Positions 18,947 through 25,615 of a DNA stretch of 25,615 nt are shown piece after piece. This DNA comes from Nitrosomonas sp. (GTDB lineage: Bacteria; Pseudomonadota; Gammaproteobacteria; Burkholderiales; Nitrosomonadaceae): NCBI GenBank assembly GCA_016721865.1, contig JADKHF010000029.1:1-25615 (forward strand), given 5' to 3'. Made by a program: the position numbers and the translations under genes. Each line of letters opens with the position of its first letter. Positions within the stretch are counted from its first letter, which is position 1. Under the pieces are notes generated by a model, which ran no database searches, had not been told where the DNA came from, and saw only the letters and a list, made by a program, of their open reading frames with translations.

Positions 18947-19330
18947 TTACAGGGAGAAGTACAAAGGGGGGCGTTGAAGTTGTTCCGGTATAAACGAAAT
19001 AAGACCGGATTTCAATGCAAACACGACAGGAATTTTATTAGCCGGCATTGATGCTACATAATTCGCTACAATCGGTGTGTTGCTGTAAGCATCACAGGTA
19101 GTGTCATCACATGCAACACTGGAAAGCACATGATCTAACAGAGTTTCAGTTTCTTGCTTATGGCAAGCAGCATGATGATGATCGTCGTTAGTTATCGCTA
19201 ACTTTTTGTCATGGTGATTGTTTAAGCTTTTTTTCTCAGCACATACCGATAGCACAGCCGCTGCTGCCCCCTGCATGGGTAGCCATAGCATAAAAAAAAG
19301 CAATAACCAGTGACATGCACTTGATCTCAT
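18947..19330 (-). CDS. Small exported His/Cys-rich protein upstream of cusCBA
   Basis: 127 residues, intact. Signal peptide MRSSACHWLLLFFMLWLPMQ with AAAA after it. The mature part has DHHHAACHKQE, HVLSSVACDDTTCDAY and isolated His/Asp residues that could bind metal, and ends IPEQLQRPPLYFSL. Small exported proteins with this kind of start (LWLPMQG) and end (PE..QRPPL) accompany cus/czc efflux operons in betaproteobacteria, as far as I recall; their role is unproven. It lies 205 bases upstream of cusC on the same strand, so it may share control with the pump or have its own promoter. A role as a periplasmic metal buffer or sensor is inference. Confidence 0.65.
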   Translation of the reverse strand: MRSSACHWLLLFFMLWLPMQGAAAAVLSVCAEKKSLNNHHDKKLAITNDDHHHAACHKQETETLLDHVLSSVACDDTTCDAYSNTPIVANYVASMPANKIPVVFALKSGLISFIPEQLQRPPLYFSL

Positions 19331-19395
19331 CTTTTTGGTTATGTTCTGATAGGTATCAGGAATTTGTTTGAAATAAGCATTTCACTACACAAATA

Positions 19396-19749
19396 TTATT
19401 TAATCTCTGCAGCTATTTTCCGGTGAGAATCGGCCAAATCCATATTTTCTTTTGTAGCTTGTTCATAAACATGAATCAAAGCCTTGCACATTGATTGCAT
19501 ATCTAGACCCCTCCTCCCATAATACTCGCTGTGAGCTTCATATTCCGCTAGCATTTTCTTATGGTCGTCTACTTTTGACTGCATATCCTTAGCGGTATCT
19601 TCATAATGTTTAGCAAGTGAATTATGGTCAGCAGGTGTTTTTGCATTCCGGATTTCTTGTGACATATCCATCTGATGCGGAACAGTGTGTGCACATGCAG
19701 TCATCAACCCAACCGTAATTAATGCTAGCAAACTTAACCACATCTTCAT
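19396..19749 (-). CDS. Small putative lipoprotein
   Basis: 117 residues, intact. ATG 19749 is preceded by GGAG at 7 bases. The signal sequence MKMWLSLLALITVGLMTACA ends in a lipobox (LMTAC), so the cysteine at residue 19 would be lipid-modified and the protein anchored to a membrane. The mature part is helical and charged (SLAKHYEDTAKDMQSKVDDH; HKKMLAEYEAHSEYYGRRG) with His and Met residues but no strong metal motif. No family recognised. It is 65 bases upstream of the His/Cys-rich gene on the same strand, so co-transcription is plausible. Confidence 0.7.
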   Translation of the reverse strand: MKMWLSLLALITVGLMTACAHTVPHQMDMSQEIRNAKTPADHNSLAKHYEDTAKDMQSKVDDHKKMLAEYEAHSEYYGRRGLDMQSMCKALIHVYEQATKENMDLADSHRKIAAEIK

Positions 19750-20142
19750 ATTAATACTCCATTTAGAAGTTGAAAATCAGATTTATAATTTTCTATATAA
19801 CATCACAATTTATCTATCTTTTAGCTATGTCACTATTAACTGTCGACGTTTTATTTTAACCATATAATTACAAATGGCATTATCATCTACAATAAAAAAC
19901 GCTTAAACCTACGAATAAATTTGCTCCGCGCACTCTGCACCTATCCCCGCGGCAAGACCACGGGGAATCGCAAGTTGCTAAGAATTTGCGCGGTTTTGGA
20001 AATTTCATTCAACAGTTAATTCTGACATAGCCTATCTTTTCTTTATTACTGCTATCAGTATGAATCAGATCACAGTTAAAAAATATATCAAGAAAATTCT
20101 TATTCATGCCAAAAGAAGCATGAGCCTTGTTTCATTGCATCC
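19750..20142. other. Non-coding stretch between the lipoprotein and the copA remnant
   Basis: 393 bases with no credible gene. The first 150 bases are AT-rich and would hold the lipoprotein promoter. A hairpin-like pair, CCCCGCGG (19945-19952) with CCACGGGG (19958-19965), has one mismatch and no T tract. Nothing else is recognised. Confidence 0.5.
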
Positions 20143-20695
20143 TTACAGCTTTACCATTCGTAACCGCAATGCATTGACGATCACGCTGACCGATGACAGC
20201 GACATCGTTGCTGCTGCAAAAATCGGTGACAGCAAAATGCCAAAGAACGGATACAGTACTCCGACTGCGATCGGTACGCCCGCTATATAGTAAATAAAGG
20301 CTAAGAATAGATTCTGGCGGATGTTACGCGGTTGCCTGGGACAGGCGCCGTGCCCATGGCAACGCCAACATCGGCAGTAGCCAAAGCCAGAGCATCAGTG
20401 TCACCACCGCCTGCCATTGTTGCCACTACCCAGCCTTCCTGGCGCAATCTAATCAAATTTGCCGTTTTCTGATCTGTAATACTTCCGCTTCCACTTCGTC
20501 GATGCAAAGGTGTCAAGCAACTGCTTCAGCCATTGTACGGTTGTCTCCCTTCAGTATGACAGTATGCCATCGGCATTTGAAGCATGACTCCAGGTGTCGA
20601 CTCCTTCACCCGGTCAGCGTTGGCGATTATGTCAACAACCACATCATTGATTGCTACGAAGATCACTGTTGTCGCATCCAGACGTAAACGCATCT
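20143..20695 (-). pseudogene. copA: Remnant of a CopA-type P1B heavy-metal ATPase (C-terminal part)
   Basis: The minus strand carries P-domain and C-terminal pieces in order but different frames. ATTVIFVAI and DIIANADRVKESTPGV (20695-20590) come first. Then ILKGDNRTMAEAVA with an in-frame TGA follows near 20515. Next is DEVEAEVLQI, DQKTANLIRLRQEGWVVATM and a degraded hinge (AGGGDTDALALATADVGVAM in place of GDGVNDAPAL). Last are RNIRQNLFLAF, AGVPIAVGVLYPFFG and AAATMSLSSVSVI, ending NALRLRMVKL at 20143. About 25-30 residues are missing between the GVAMGT segment and RNIRQN. The hinge DGxND is lost, so the gene is dead. CopA pumps Cu(I) out of the cytosol; its loss here would leave CusCBA and other systems to do the work unless another copy exists. 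Confidence 0.85.
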
Positions 20696-20748
20696 ACTTG
20701 CGTTTCCGATACCCTTGTTTTAATATAAGCAACTTACATCTCGGTTAG

Positions 20749-20859
20749 GGAAGCTCTGAAAAAGTGTCATTTCGCGCGAGAGAGAGAAATCTATTACATT
20801 GATTATTAGAAATTCTTCACTACGTTCGGAATCACAAATGCGAGTTATTCAGAGTTTCC
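20749..20859. mobile_element. 111-bp MITE-like element with TTAG target duplication
   Basis: Terminal repeats GGAAGCTCTGAAAAA (20749-20763) and the complement of GGAAACTCTGAATAA (20845-20859) match at 13 of 15 bases. The element is flanked on both sides by TTAG (20745-20748 and 20860-20863), the duplication made by IS5-group transposases (YTAR). There is no coding capacity inside. It lies 9-13 bases after the TPR gene stop and before the copA remnant, so it may also act in transcript ends. The repeat differs from that of the IS5 copy at 561-1380, so another IS5-group element would have mobilised it. Confidence 0.7.
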
Positions 20860-20871
20860 TTAGGAAATTTA

Positions 20872-22469
20872 TCATCTATGGAGTTGATTGGATGCAGTCA
20901 ATTGCTGAAACTGCTCATCATAACGATTTGCTTTAACCTGATCGCCAGTAAGCTTGGATGCCTGTGCAGCACGATAAATGCCATTGCGGCGATTGGGCGT
21001 GCGCATCAATGAAGCTTCGAATTCATTCAGTGCTTCACCGGGCCGTTGCAATTCAAGCAGCTCGCCCAGCAATTCCCTGGCGGGTATTACCGAACCCGGC
21101 GTGACATTATCTTTCTCGGTTGAATCTTCCAATTCAGCCGAAGCGCGCATGAGTTTCACCGCTTCCTCCGTTCTACCCTTTCCATGTACTATCCAGGCCG
21201 CTACCGCCAAGCGTTGGATTTCGATTTGATCAGCCGTATAGTCCTTATTCGCCACTTTATCGGCATCACGCAATGCCGCAAGCCGTTGCAGACTGTTCTG
21301 GGCAAGATCCAATCTTCCGCTTCTGGCGGCGCCCAAGCCGCGGGCAAAGTGCGTTATTGCCTCGCACCAGCCAAATTGATTCCAGGGAAAATCGACTGGA
21401 TTAATGCTAAGCCCAGAAGCTTCCAGCCATTCGCCGCGTTCTATAGCATAGCGTGCTGGAATCGCCGCGAATGCATAGGCGGAAGTGGTATTTTCCGGCT
21501 GTGCTTTTTGATGGTTTGCAGTTCTTGCAGGATTTCTCTGGCTTTTTCTGTCTCTCCGGTTTGTAGATAAGCGTACATCATATAATCCATAAAGTGGAAC
21601 TGCTGATCCCAGGTTCCAGATAGTGCATTTTTCCGCGCGTAGTCTTTTTGCCGCATGATATGCGGCCAGATTAGATGAGCTGCATCGTGCCATTGTCCCA
21701 GTCTGATGAAGATGTGCGACGGCATGTGTAATGCGTGTGGAACCGCTGGGGCAATGTGCGTATACGCCCTGGCTGCATTCATTCCAAGCTCGGCCAGTTC
21801 GGGATAATCGCTGCTGTGGATGATGTAATGCGCTACGCCTGGATGATTCGGCTCCTGTTCCAGCACTTTTGCAGCAGACTTAATGCTTTCTTCTGGTTAG
21901 TGTAGGCTTTGTCTTTCGGAGAAGCGATGGAAATCAGCGCCAGTGCATAAAACACGGCAGCTTCCCGGTCACTAGGGTTCTGTATCAAAACCCGCTCCAT
22001 TGCTTGCTGATACGCAAGCTTTCTGGCACCGTAATCGGCTTTTTCACCATCCTGATACAACGATTCAGTAGCTTCAAGATAAGCTTTTTTCTCGCTTTGT
22101 CTTGATCACTAACTTCCTCGTTTGCAGAAGCGCTTCGCGTGCCTTTTGTAGTTCTGCTGCAGCCGGAGGTGTGGCCCATAGCTGATGATAAAGGCTCATC
22201 GCGATTCCCCAGTAACCCATGACGCAGGTTGGATCGATAACAGTAACTTGGTGGAATGTCTTTTCGGCTTCGTCATACCAGAAGGAATGCAACATGGCGA
22301 CAGCCTGATTAAATTGTTCCTGAGCAATCGGCGTACATGAAACCGGAAAGTTAACCTTCCCTAATTTTTTCTCATCGAAATGGCCCAAATGTTGATGATC
22401 CCCGTCTGCCTGCAGAAAGCCCGCGAACATAGCGGTAATGAAAAAGATAATTGATATGAATGTTTTCAT
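20872..22469 (-). CDS. Large exported TPR-repeat protein (three frameshifts)
   Basis: ATG 22469 (MKTFISIIFFITAMFAGFLQ), with GGAGG upstream, gives a signal peptide. The mature part begins DGDHQHLGHFDEKKLGK and has FNQAVAMLHSFWYDEAEKTF and PTCVMGYWGIAMSLYH, a TPR start. Frame changes near 22085, 21865 and 21500 join the rest: YQDGEKADYGARKLAYQQAM; PNHPGVAHYIIHSSDYPELA; ALHMPSHIFIRLGQWHDAAH; NPVDFPWNQFGWCEAI; ending TASNQLHR. The total is about 530 residues. The HYIIHS.D and HMPSHIFxRLGxW blocks characterise a family of large bacterial TPR proteins of unknown function. It lies 69 bases downstream of cueR. With an exported location and many His/Met residues it could take part in periplasmic copper handling; this is inference. 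Confidence 0.75.
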
Positions 22470-22495
22470 GTGATACCTCCAAATATTTGGATAAA

Positions 22496-22526
22496 TCATT
22501 GAGATAATCAGCGATCATCTCAATGA
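22496..22526. terminator. Hairpin between cueR and the TPR gene
   Basis: TCATTGAGAT (22496-22505) and ATCTCAATGA (22517-22526) are a perfect 10-bp inverted repeat with an 11-base loop. On the plus strand it is followed after five bases by seven T (22532-22538), the form of a rho-independent terminator, but no plus-strand gene precedes it. For minus-strand transcripts from cueR the hairpin lacks a U tract, so it could be a weak terminator, attenuator or RNA-stabilising stem. Confidence 0.45.
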
Positions 22527-22538
22527 GACTGTTTTTTT

Positions 22539-23003
22539 CTATTTTGTTCGTGACCGGCGGGCACGAGCATGCATATGACTCGCGCCATGCGCCTCGAGGA
22601 ATTCTTTGGTGCTATTCTCACCAGCCAAAGTATCTAGAATCGGACATTCCTGGCGCTCATCCCCGTGACAGTGCGCAATCAACTGCGATAGTGCTTGAGC
22701 AATTGATTCCAACTCAGATATTCGCGCCTTCATCTCAGTTAAGTGCTCTGCTGCAAGCTGTTTGACTTCGCGTGCTGGTCGTTGCCGATCTTGCCAGAGT
22801 GAAAGTAGCTTTTTGATTTGTACTGCACTAAAACCGACTGCACGCGCCCTGCGTATGAAACGCAACGTGTGTATAGCGCGTTCATCATAGTGACGATAGC
22901 CTGAATAAGAGCGCGCTGCTTTCGGAATAAGTCCCGTCGCCTCGTAGTAGCGGATCATTTTTGCGGATACACCGGAATCACGTGCTGCCTGTCCAATATT
23001 CAT
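22539..23003 (-). CDS. cueR: Cu(I)-responsive MerR-family regulator CueR
   Basis: Intact, 154 residues. The N-terminal winged helix-turn-helix (MNIGQAARDSGVSAKMIRYY, then GYRHYDERAI) is followed by the dimerisation helix and a metal-binding loop CHGDERQEC. Its cysteines fall at residues 112 and 120, the positions that bind Cu(I) in E. coli CueR. Residue 77 is Ala where E. coli CueR has Ser; no Cys is present there, in keeping with a monovalent-metal sensor. The C-terminal tail contains extra His residues (HGASHMHA). It bends spaced promoters to activate copper efflux genes. It follows the DUF4396 gene by nine bases, and a CueR-type promoter lies before that gene, so autoregulation is likely. 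Confidence 0.93.
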   Translation of the reverse strand: MNIGQAARDSGVSAKMIRYYEATGLIPKAARSYSGYRHYDERAIHTLRFIRRARAVGFSAVQIKKLLSLWQDRQRPAREVKQLAAEHLTEMKARISELESIAQALSQLIAHCHGDERQECPILDTLAGENSTKEFLEAHGASHMHARARRSRTK

Positions 23004-23012
23004 GCCATCACC

Positions 23013-23489
23013 TCAATGATATGTATGCGCAAGCGCATGACCGCGACCTCGAGCGATAAGCCAGCGATTGACTGGAAAAGCAGCCGCGCCCGCAATAACT
23101 AATGCAATCGCAAGACTGCTCCAAAACAGTAACGAATCAAGCGGCGCATTCATTGCTCCCGGGATCATCAACATCATCAGATTATCGATGATTTCCATAA
23201 TCGTGATCGAAGCTGTATCGGAAATAACCGCGATACGCGCGGCGGCTTCAAAACCATACCCAGAACGCAGAATGGGTAGCATGGTGAGAAGATAGCCAGA
23301 TAGAAGGGCGAGCACTATCGCAAGCGCTATCGTTTCAACATTGTTCCAGCCCAAAGCCGTTCCAATCACTATCCCTGCAACCTCGCCAATTGCGCAACCC
23401 GATAGGCAATGAACGGTAGCTATCAAAGCAACGCTATTCAACGATTGTTCTTTAAGCGATTCGTGGTTGTAATGTAAATAATTTTTCAT
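23013..23489 (-). CDS. DUF4396 membrane protein, copper-linked
   Basis: Start chosen at ATG 23489 (MKNYLHYNHESLKEQSLNSV) because AGGAG lies 7-8 bases upstream; longer in-frame starts lie inside the promoter. About 158 residues with four or so membrane segments: VALIATVHCLSGCAIGEVAG, ETIALAIVLALLSGYLLTML, ITIMEIIDNLMMLMIPGAM and SLAIALVIAGAAAF. Features usual for DUF4396 proteins are HCxxGCxxGE in the first helix and the Met-rich MEIIDNLMMLMIPGAM in a later one; these Cys, His and Met residues could bind or conduct Cu(I). The C-terminus is RGRGHALAHTYH. It is controlled by a CueR-type promoter and co-transcribed with cueR. A role in copper tolerance is a well-based guess; transport has not been shown to my knowledge. 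Confidence 0.85.
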   Translation of the reverse strand: MKNYLHYNHESLKEQSLNSVALIATVHCLSGCAIGEVAGIVIGTALGWNNVETIALAIVLALLSGYLLTMLPILRSGYGFEAAARIAVISDTASITIMEIIDNLMMLMIPGAMNAPLDSLLFWSSLAIALVIAGAAAFPVNRWLIARGRGHALAHTYH

Positions 23490-23524
23490 GTTCAACTCCT
23501 GAGTCATTTGTTTATGGAGTCTTA

Positions 23525-23555
23525 ATGCTAAACCTTCCCATCGCTGGAATGTCAA
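23525..23555 (-). promoter_or_regulatory. CueR-type promoter/operator for DUF4396-cueR
   Basis: On the minus strand, -35 TTGACA (23555-23550) and -10 TAGCAT (23530-23525) are separated by 19 bases, the over-long spacer of MerR-family promoters. The spacer carries the dyad ATTCC-AGCGATG-GGAAGGT, close to the CueR box CCTTCC-N7-GGAAGG. The start codon of the DUF4396 gene is 36 bases downstream. This supports Cu(I)-induced expression by CueR. Confidence 0.85.
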
Positions 23556-23955
23556 CCCTCAAATCTCAGAACAATATTAAGCCTGATGTAGCAAAAGCAG
23601 GGACAACATCCTTATAACCTGCTTTGATTGCTGTCCATTCATATTTTAGTATCAATATTATTTCTGCATCAATATATTTATATTTCATATAATCAATATC
23701 TTACTGTATTAAACTCGAAATGATAGTGGCCCCAGAAACTATCCAGGATTTGTAAAAAAATGATTATGTCACGGCCTGCTCTATTGAAAAACTAGTCTGG
23801 ATATATTGAGAAATTTTCAGAAAGTTGTTGCTTACTTAGTTTGGTAGAGCGTTTGGAATTTAACTAATATTGATTGGTAGCTTTTATCGAAAAGTAAGCT
23901 GATATTTCCTTTTAGTAGTACTAATAGTAGTACATTTAGAAATATTAGATAACAA

Positions 23956-23980
23956 TATACTTATTATTCAGATAAGTATA
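23956..23980. repeat. 9-bp perfect inverted repeat, 7-base loop
   Basis: TATACTTAT at 23956-23964 pairs with ATAAGTATA at 23972-23980 around TATTCAG. It is AT-rich, with no T tract after it. It is a possible operator or DNA-unwinding element upstream of the GpA-like gene. Confidence 0.45.
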
Positions 23981-24034
23981 ACATTAGTTAAGTTCCCGCC
24001 GTCACAAACGGTCTAACCCAGACCACTCAAGACC

Positions 24035-24066
24035 AACTAAGATCCATATAAAACAGGATCTTAGTT
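24035..24066. repeat. 11-bp perfect inverted repeat, 10-base loop, nested in a wider AGACCAAC dyad
   Basis: AACTAAGATCC (24035-24045) and GGATCTTAGTT (24056-24066) are perfect complements around ATATAAAACA. Outside them AGACCAAC (24030-24037) pairs with GTTGGTCT (24096-24103), so two dyads are nested. No T tract follows the inner stem, which argues against a simple terminator. It lies 50 bases upstream of the replication gene and may be an operator or origin element. Confidence 0.5.
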
Positions 24067-24116
24067 CCAGTCTCAAAAATCCCCCATTAGTCTCTGTTGG
24101 TCTCCAAAGGCCTCGG

Positions 24117-24975
24117 TTGTGGCACAAAAATGACACAAATTTGCCACAAGTCATTTATGCCGATAACCTCACTGAAGCGTATGGAACAGAAAATTGCCGC
24201 CGCATTCGGCAGCACATTTTCACAGAGCTTTCCCCGATTGCCGGAGATTTGGCAAGCCACTATGTCAAAACCGCTGAACGATCCAGTTTCGAGCAAGCAA
24301 ACCATGCGTTAATCGATATTCATAATCAGCTGCGCATTGAAGATCTGAATCTATGCGCTGATCATGAAGAACTGCTCAATGCCGCTAAGCGCTTTGCTGA
24401 AAAATGCTATCTCGCACGAAATCGAACAGAAATACCGCTAGAAGCTTATCAAGCGTGCTTACGGATCGTCGATCACTACCAAGTCAAACGGCCATCCATC
24501 AAAGGCGATAACCTGGAACCGGCTCTGAACCGGATGTGCTGCCATCGCTGGTGGTATCGCAGAATCCAAATATTGCGGCTTCGCAAGATTGAAACCATTT
24601 CCAGAAATATCGAGTTGGTCAGCCGCCTGCGTGGCACTTATTTCAGCGATTACACCATTCATGTAAACGCAAACAAAAGGAGAAAACCGGCTCTGTCTGG
24701 CCTCTACCTTTGTAGGTAATGAAAATGGTGAGATTTTTCACCACAAAACCCTAGCCGATCGTTCAGTATCCAATCCAGCCATTCGCCGTGCTGAATTGAT
24801 GGTGCGTATCCGAGGGTTTGAAATGGTGGCTGATCATTTGGGTCATGTCGGTGAGTTCTATACTCTTACCACCCCTTCCCGCATGCATGCCTGCTTGCAC
24901 AACGGCGCAGTAATCCACGCCATGACGGCACAACCACACTTCAAGCTCGCCGAATACTCAACGAGTAAAGGTTAA
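24117..24975 (+). pseudogene. Truncated P2 GpA-like phage replication endonuclease
   Basis: Open from a TTG at 24117; no good ATG with a ribosome-binding site is seen, so the start is uncertain. The N-terminal half has LPQVIYADNLTEAYG, HYVKTAERSSFEQANHAL, then NRMCCHRWWYRRIQILRLRK, the RWWRR-type block of phage replication gene A proteins, and LVSRLRGTYFSDYTI. A frame change near 24680 continues through HHKTLADRSVSNPAIRRAEL, MVRIRGFEMVADHLGHVGEF and YTLTTPSRMHA, which match the conserved core before the catalytic region. The reading stops at 24975. The C-terminal half, with the DNA-nicking tyrosines that start rolling-circle replication, is missing. It is the remnant of a P2-like prophage or satellite, cut on its right side. 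Confidence 0.8.
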
Positions 24976-25173
24976 ATTGGCGATCGCGAAGCGAGCCACA
25001 GTCTGAGCCGTTATTGGACAAACCCGGTGGGGCTGCCTTGATCCTGCTTGTTATGGAAATATCTCTCTGATCGGTGCGGTGGCATCGGGTCTATGCACGT
25101 CACCCAAATCCCACCGCTAAAAGTTGCCATTACGGCAACTTATTCTGCTCAACCTGCCATTCTTGATGCGTTT
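24976..25173. other. Short non-coding gap between GpA remnant and IS91-type transposase
   Basis: About 200 bases with no credible gene. The junction where the phage gene is cut must lie at or just after 24975. The part next to the transposase may hold the terminal end of the IS91-family element, but I cannot identify its boundary. Confidence 0.35.
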
Positions 25174-25615
25174 TCACCTGATTTCACCCTTTTGCAGGGC
25201 GAGTGCGCCCGTGCCTGCCGGTCGGCAGGTTGACGGGTGTGTTGCGTTACGTGGCCATCTCCCTGTTTGTACGAAGAGTCCGTAATCGGTGGGTGAATAT
25301 TTTGATACGACACGGACAATCTTCATCACCCCGCCACAACATTTGCATCGTATCACCGGGCGTAGTTGCGGTGGGAGCACGACACGTTTGATCAGTTGCA
25401 CCAGTGGGATCAGTTTGCTGTTGGGATGCAGAAAGCCGAAGTTGCGGGCGCGGCGACCTTTGGGCAAATGTTGCAGGATCAGGCATAAGGAAATGCCACG
25501 CCGCTGAGAGTGCGGGTTTCCATCTTGCGGGTTTCGCTGTTCTGTTAGCCGGAACGTGACGTTTGCCATCGCGGTTTGCAACGATGTTCTTCTCGGGCAA
25601 TACCCCGCGATACAA
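25174..25615 (-). pseudogene. C-terminal part of an IS91-family transposase (partial, frameshifted)
   Basis: The gene enters from the right edge. One frame gives MYRGVLPEKNIVANRDG; another gives NVTFRLTE and ISLCLILQHLPKG, then RRARNFGFLHPNSKL and VVLPPQLRPVIRCKCCGGVM, ending after KIVRVVSKY. The order and the RxRxFGFLHP..K and CxCCGG blocks are those of the C-terminal half of IS91/IS801 'Y2' transposases (HUH superfamily). The catalytic tyrosines lie upstream, beyond the window. Several frame changes within 400 bases make it inactive as read. These elements move by a rolling-circle mechanism and can carry off neighbouring DNA. Confidence 0.75.

Larger units (their letters stand above)
23556..24116. 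other. AT-rich non-coding stretch with inverted repeats before the GpA-like gene
   Basis: About 560 bases with no credible gene, strongly AT-rich from 23640 to 23995. It contains a repeated TAGTAGTAC near 23914-23935, a 9-bp inverted repeat TATACTTAT/ATAAGTATA (23956-23980), an 11-bp inverted repeat (24035-24066) and four AGACC motifs in both orientations (24010-24103). This could be a control region or an origin for the replication gene that follows, or a boundary of a mobile element. Confidence 0.5.

Noticed and set aside
19945..19965. Rho-independent terminator from CCCCGCGG/CCACGGGG
   Set aside because: The stem has a mismatch and no T tract follows on either strand.
23914..23980. CRISPR-like repeats in the AT-rich region
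   Set aside because: Repeats are only 9 bases, not regularly spaced, and no cas genes are present.
24130..24312. Alternative plus-strand open frame starting at ATG 24130
   Set aside because: It overlaps the GpA-like reading in another frame; only the frame from 24117 has phage replication protein features.

Overview
The window looks like a mosaic accessory region of a Gram-negative betaproteobacterium. Gene content (Cus-type RND efflux, CueR, IS5/IS66/IS91 remnants, P2-like replication protein) and the general look of the proteins remind me of Nitrosomonas-like ammonia oxidisers, but no marker gene fixes the genus. Coding strands change in blocks: 1-4241 minus, 4394-8935 plus, 8940-23555 minus, 24117-24975 plus, right edge minus.

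Layout. (1) 1-4241, a decayed restriction island: the first codons of an HsdM-like gene at the left edge, a DUF262/DUF1524 (GmrSD-type) gene broken by an IS5-family insertion, a nonsense codon and frameshifts, and an intact type I methylase gene hsdM. (2) 4394-8935, an integrase-terminated plus-strand cassette: three unrecognised genes in tight succession (one with a CxxCxxxC cluster), then an AlpA-like regulator, a DUF1376-like protein, a helix-turn-helix/zinc-ribbon protein and a tyrosine recombinase. (3) 8940-11923, the N-terminal part of a P2-type cation ATPase, cut off at the integrase end and split by an IS66 element with a near-perfect 8-bp target duplication. (4) 12004-18741, cusC-cusB-cusA plus a translationally coupled SAM methyltransferase. 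(5) 18947-23555, copper accessory genes: a small His/Cys-rich exported protein, a lipoprotein, the decayed end of a CopA-type ATPase, a 111-bp MITE with TTAG duplications, a large exported TPR protein, cueR and a DUF4396 membrane protein behind a recognisable CueR-type promoter. (6) 23556-25615, an AT-rich non-coding stretch with nested inverted repeats, a truncated P2 GpA-like replication gene and the end of an IS91-family transposase.

How it works together. The likely working unit is copper/silver handling: CueR senses Cu(I) and drives DUF4396-cueR; CusCBA (CusB carries a heavy-metal-binding segment and a C-terminal CusF-like domain) exports the metal from the periplasm, with exported small proteins as possible helpers. 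Around it sit the remains of several mobile elements and defence genes.

Caution. A large share of the genes carry one or more single-base frameshifts, including otherwise complete genes such as cusA, cusB and the integrase. This pattern may reflect indel errors in the sequence as much as real decay; the in-frame stop in the DUF262 gene, the IS insertions and the copA internal deletion are better evidence of real decay. For frameshifted genes I give the span of the reconstructed gene.
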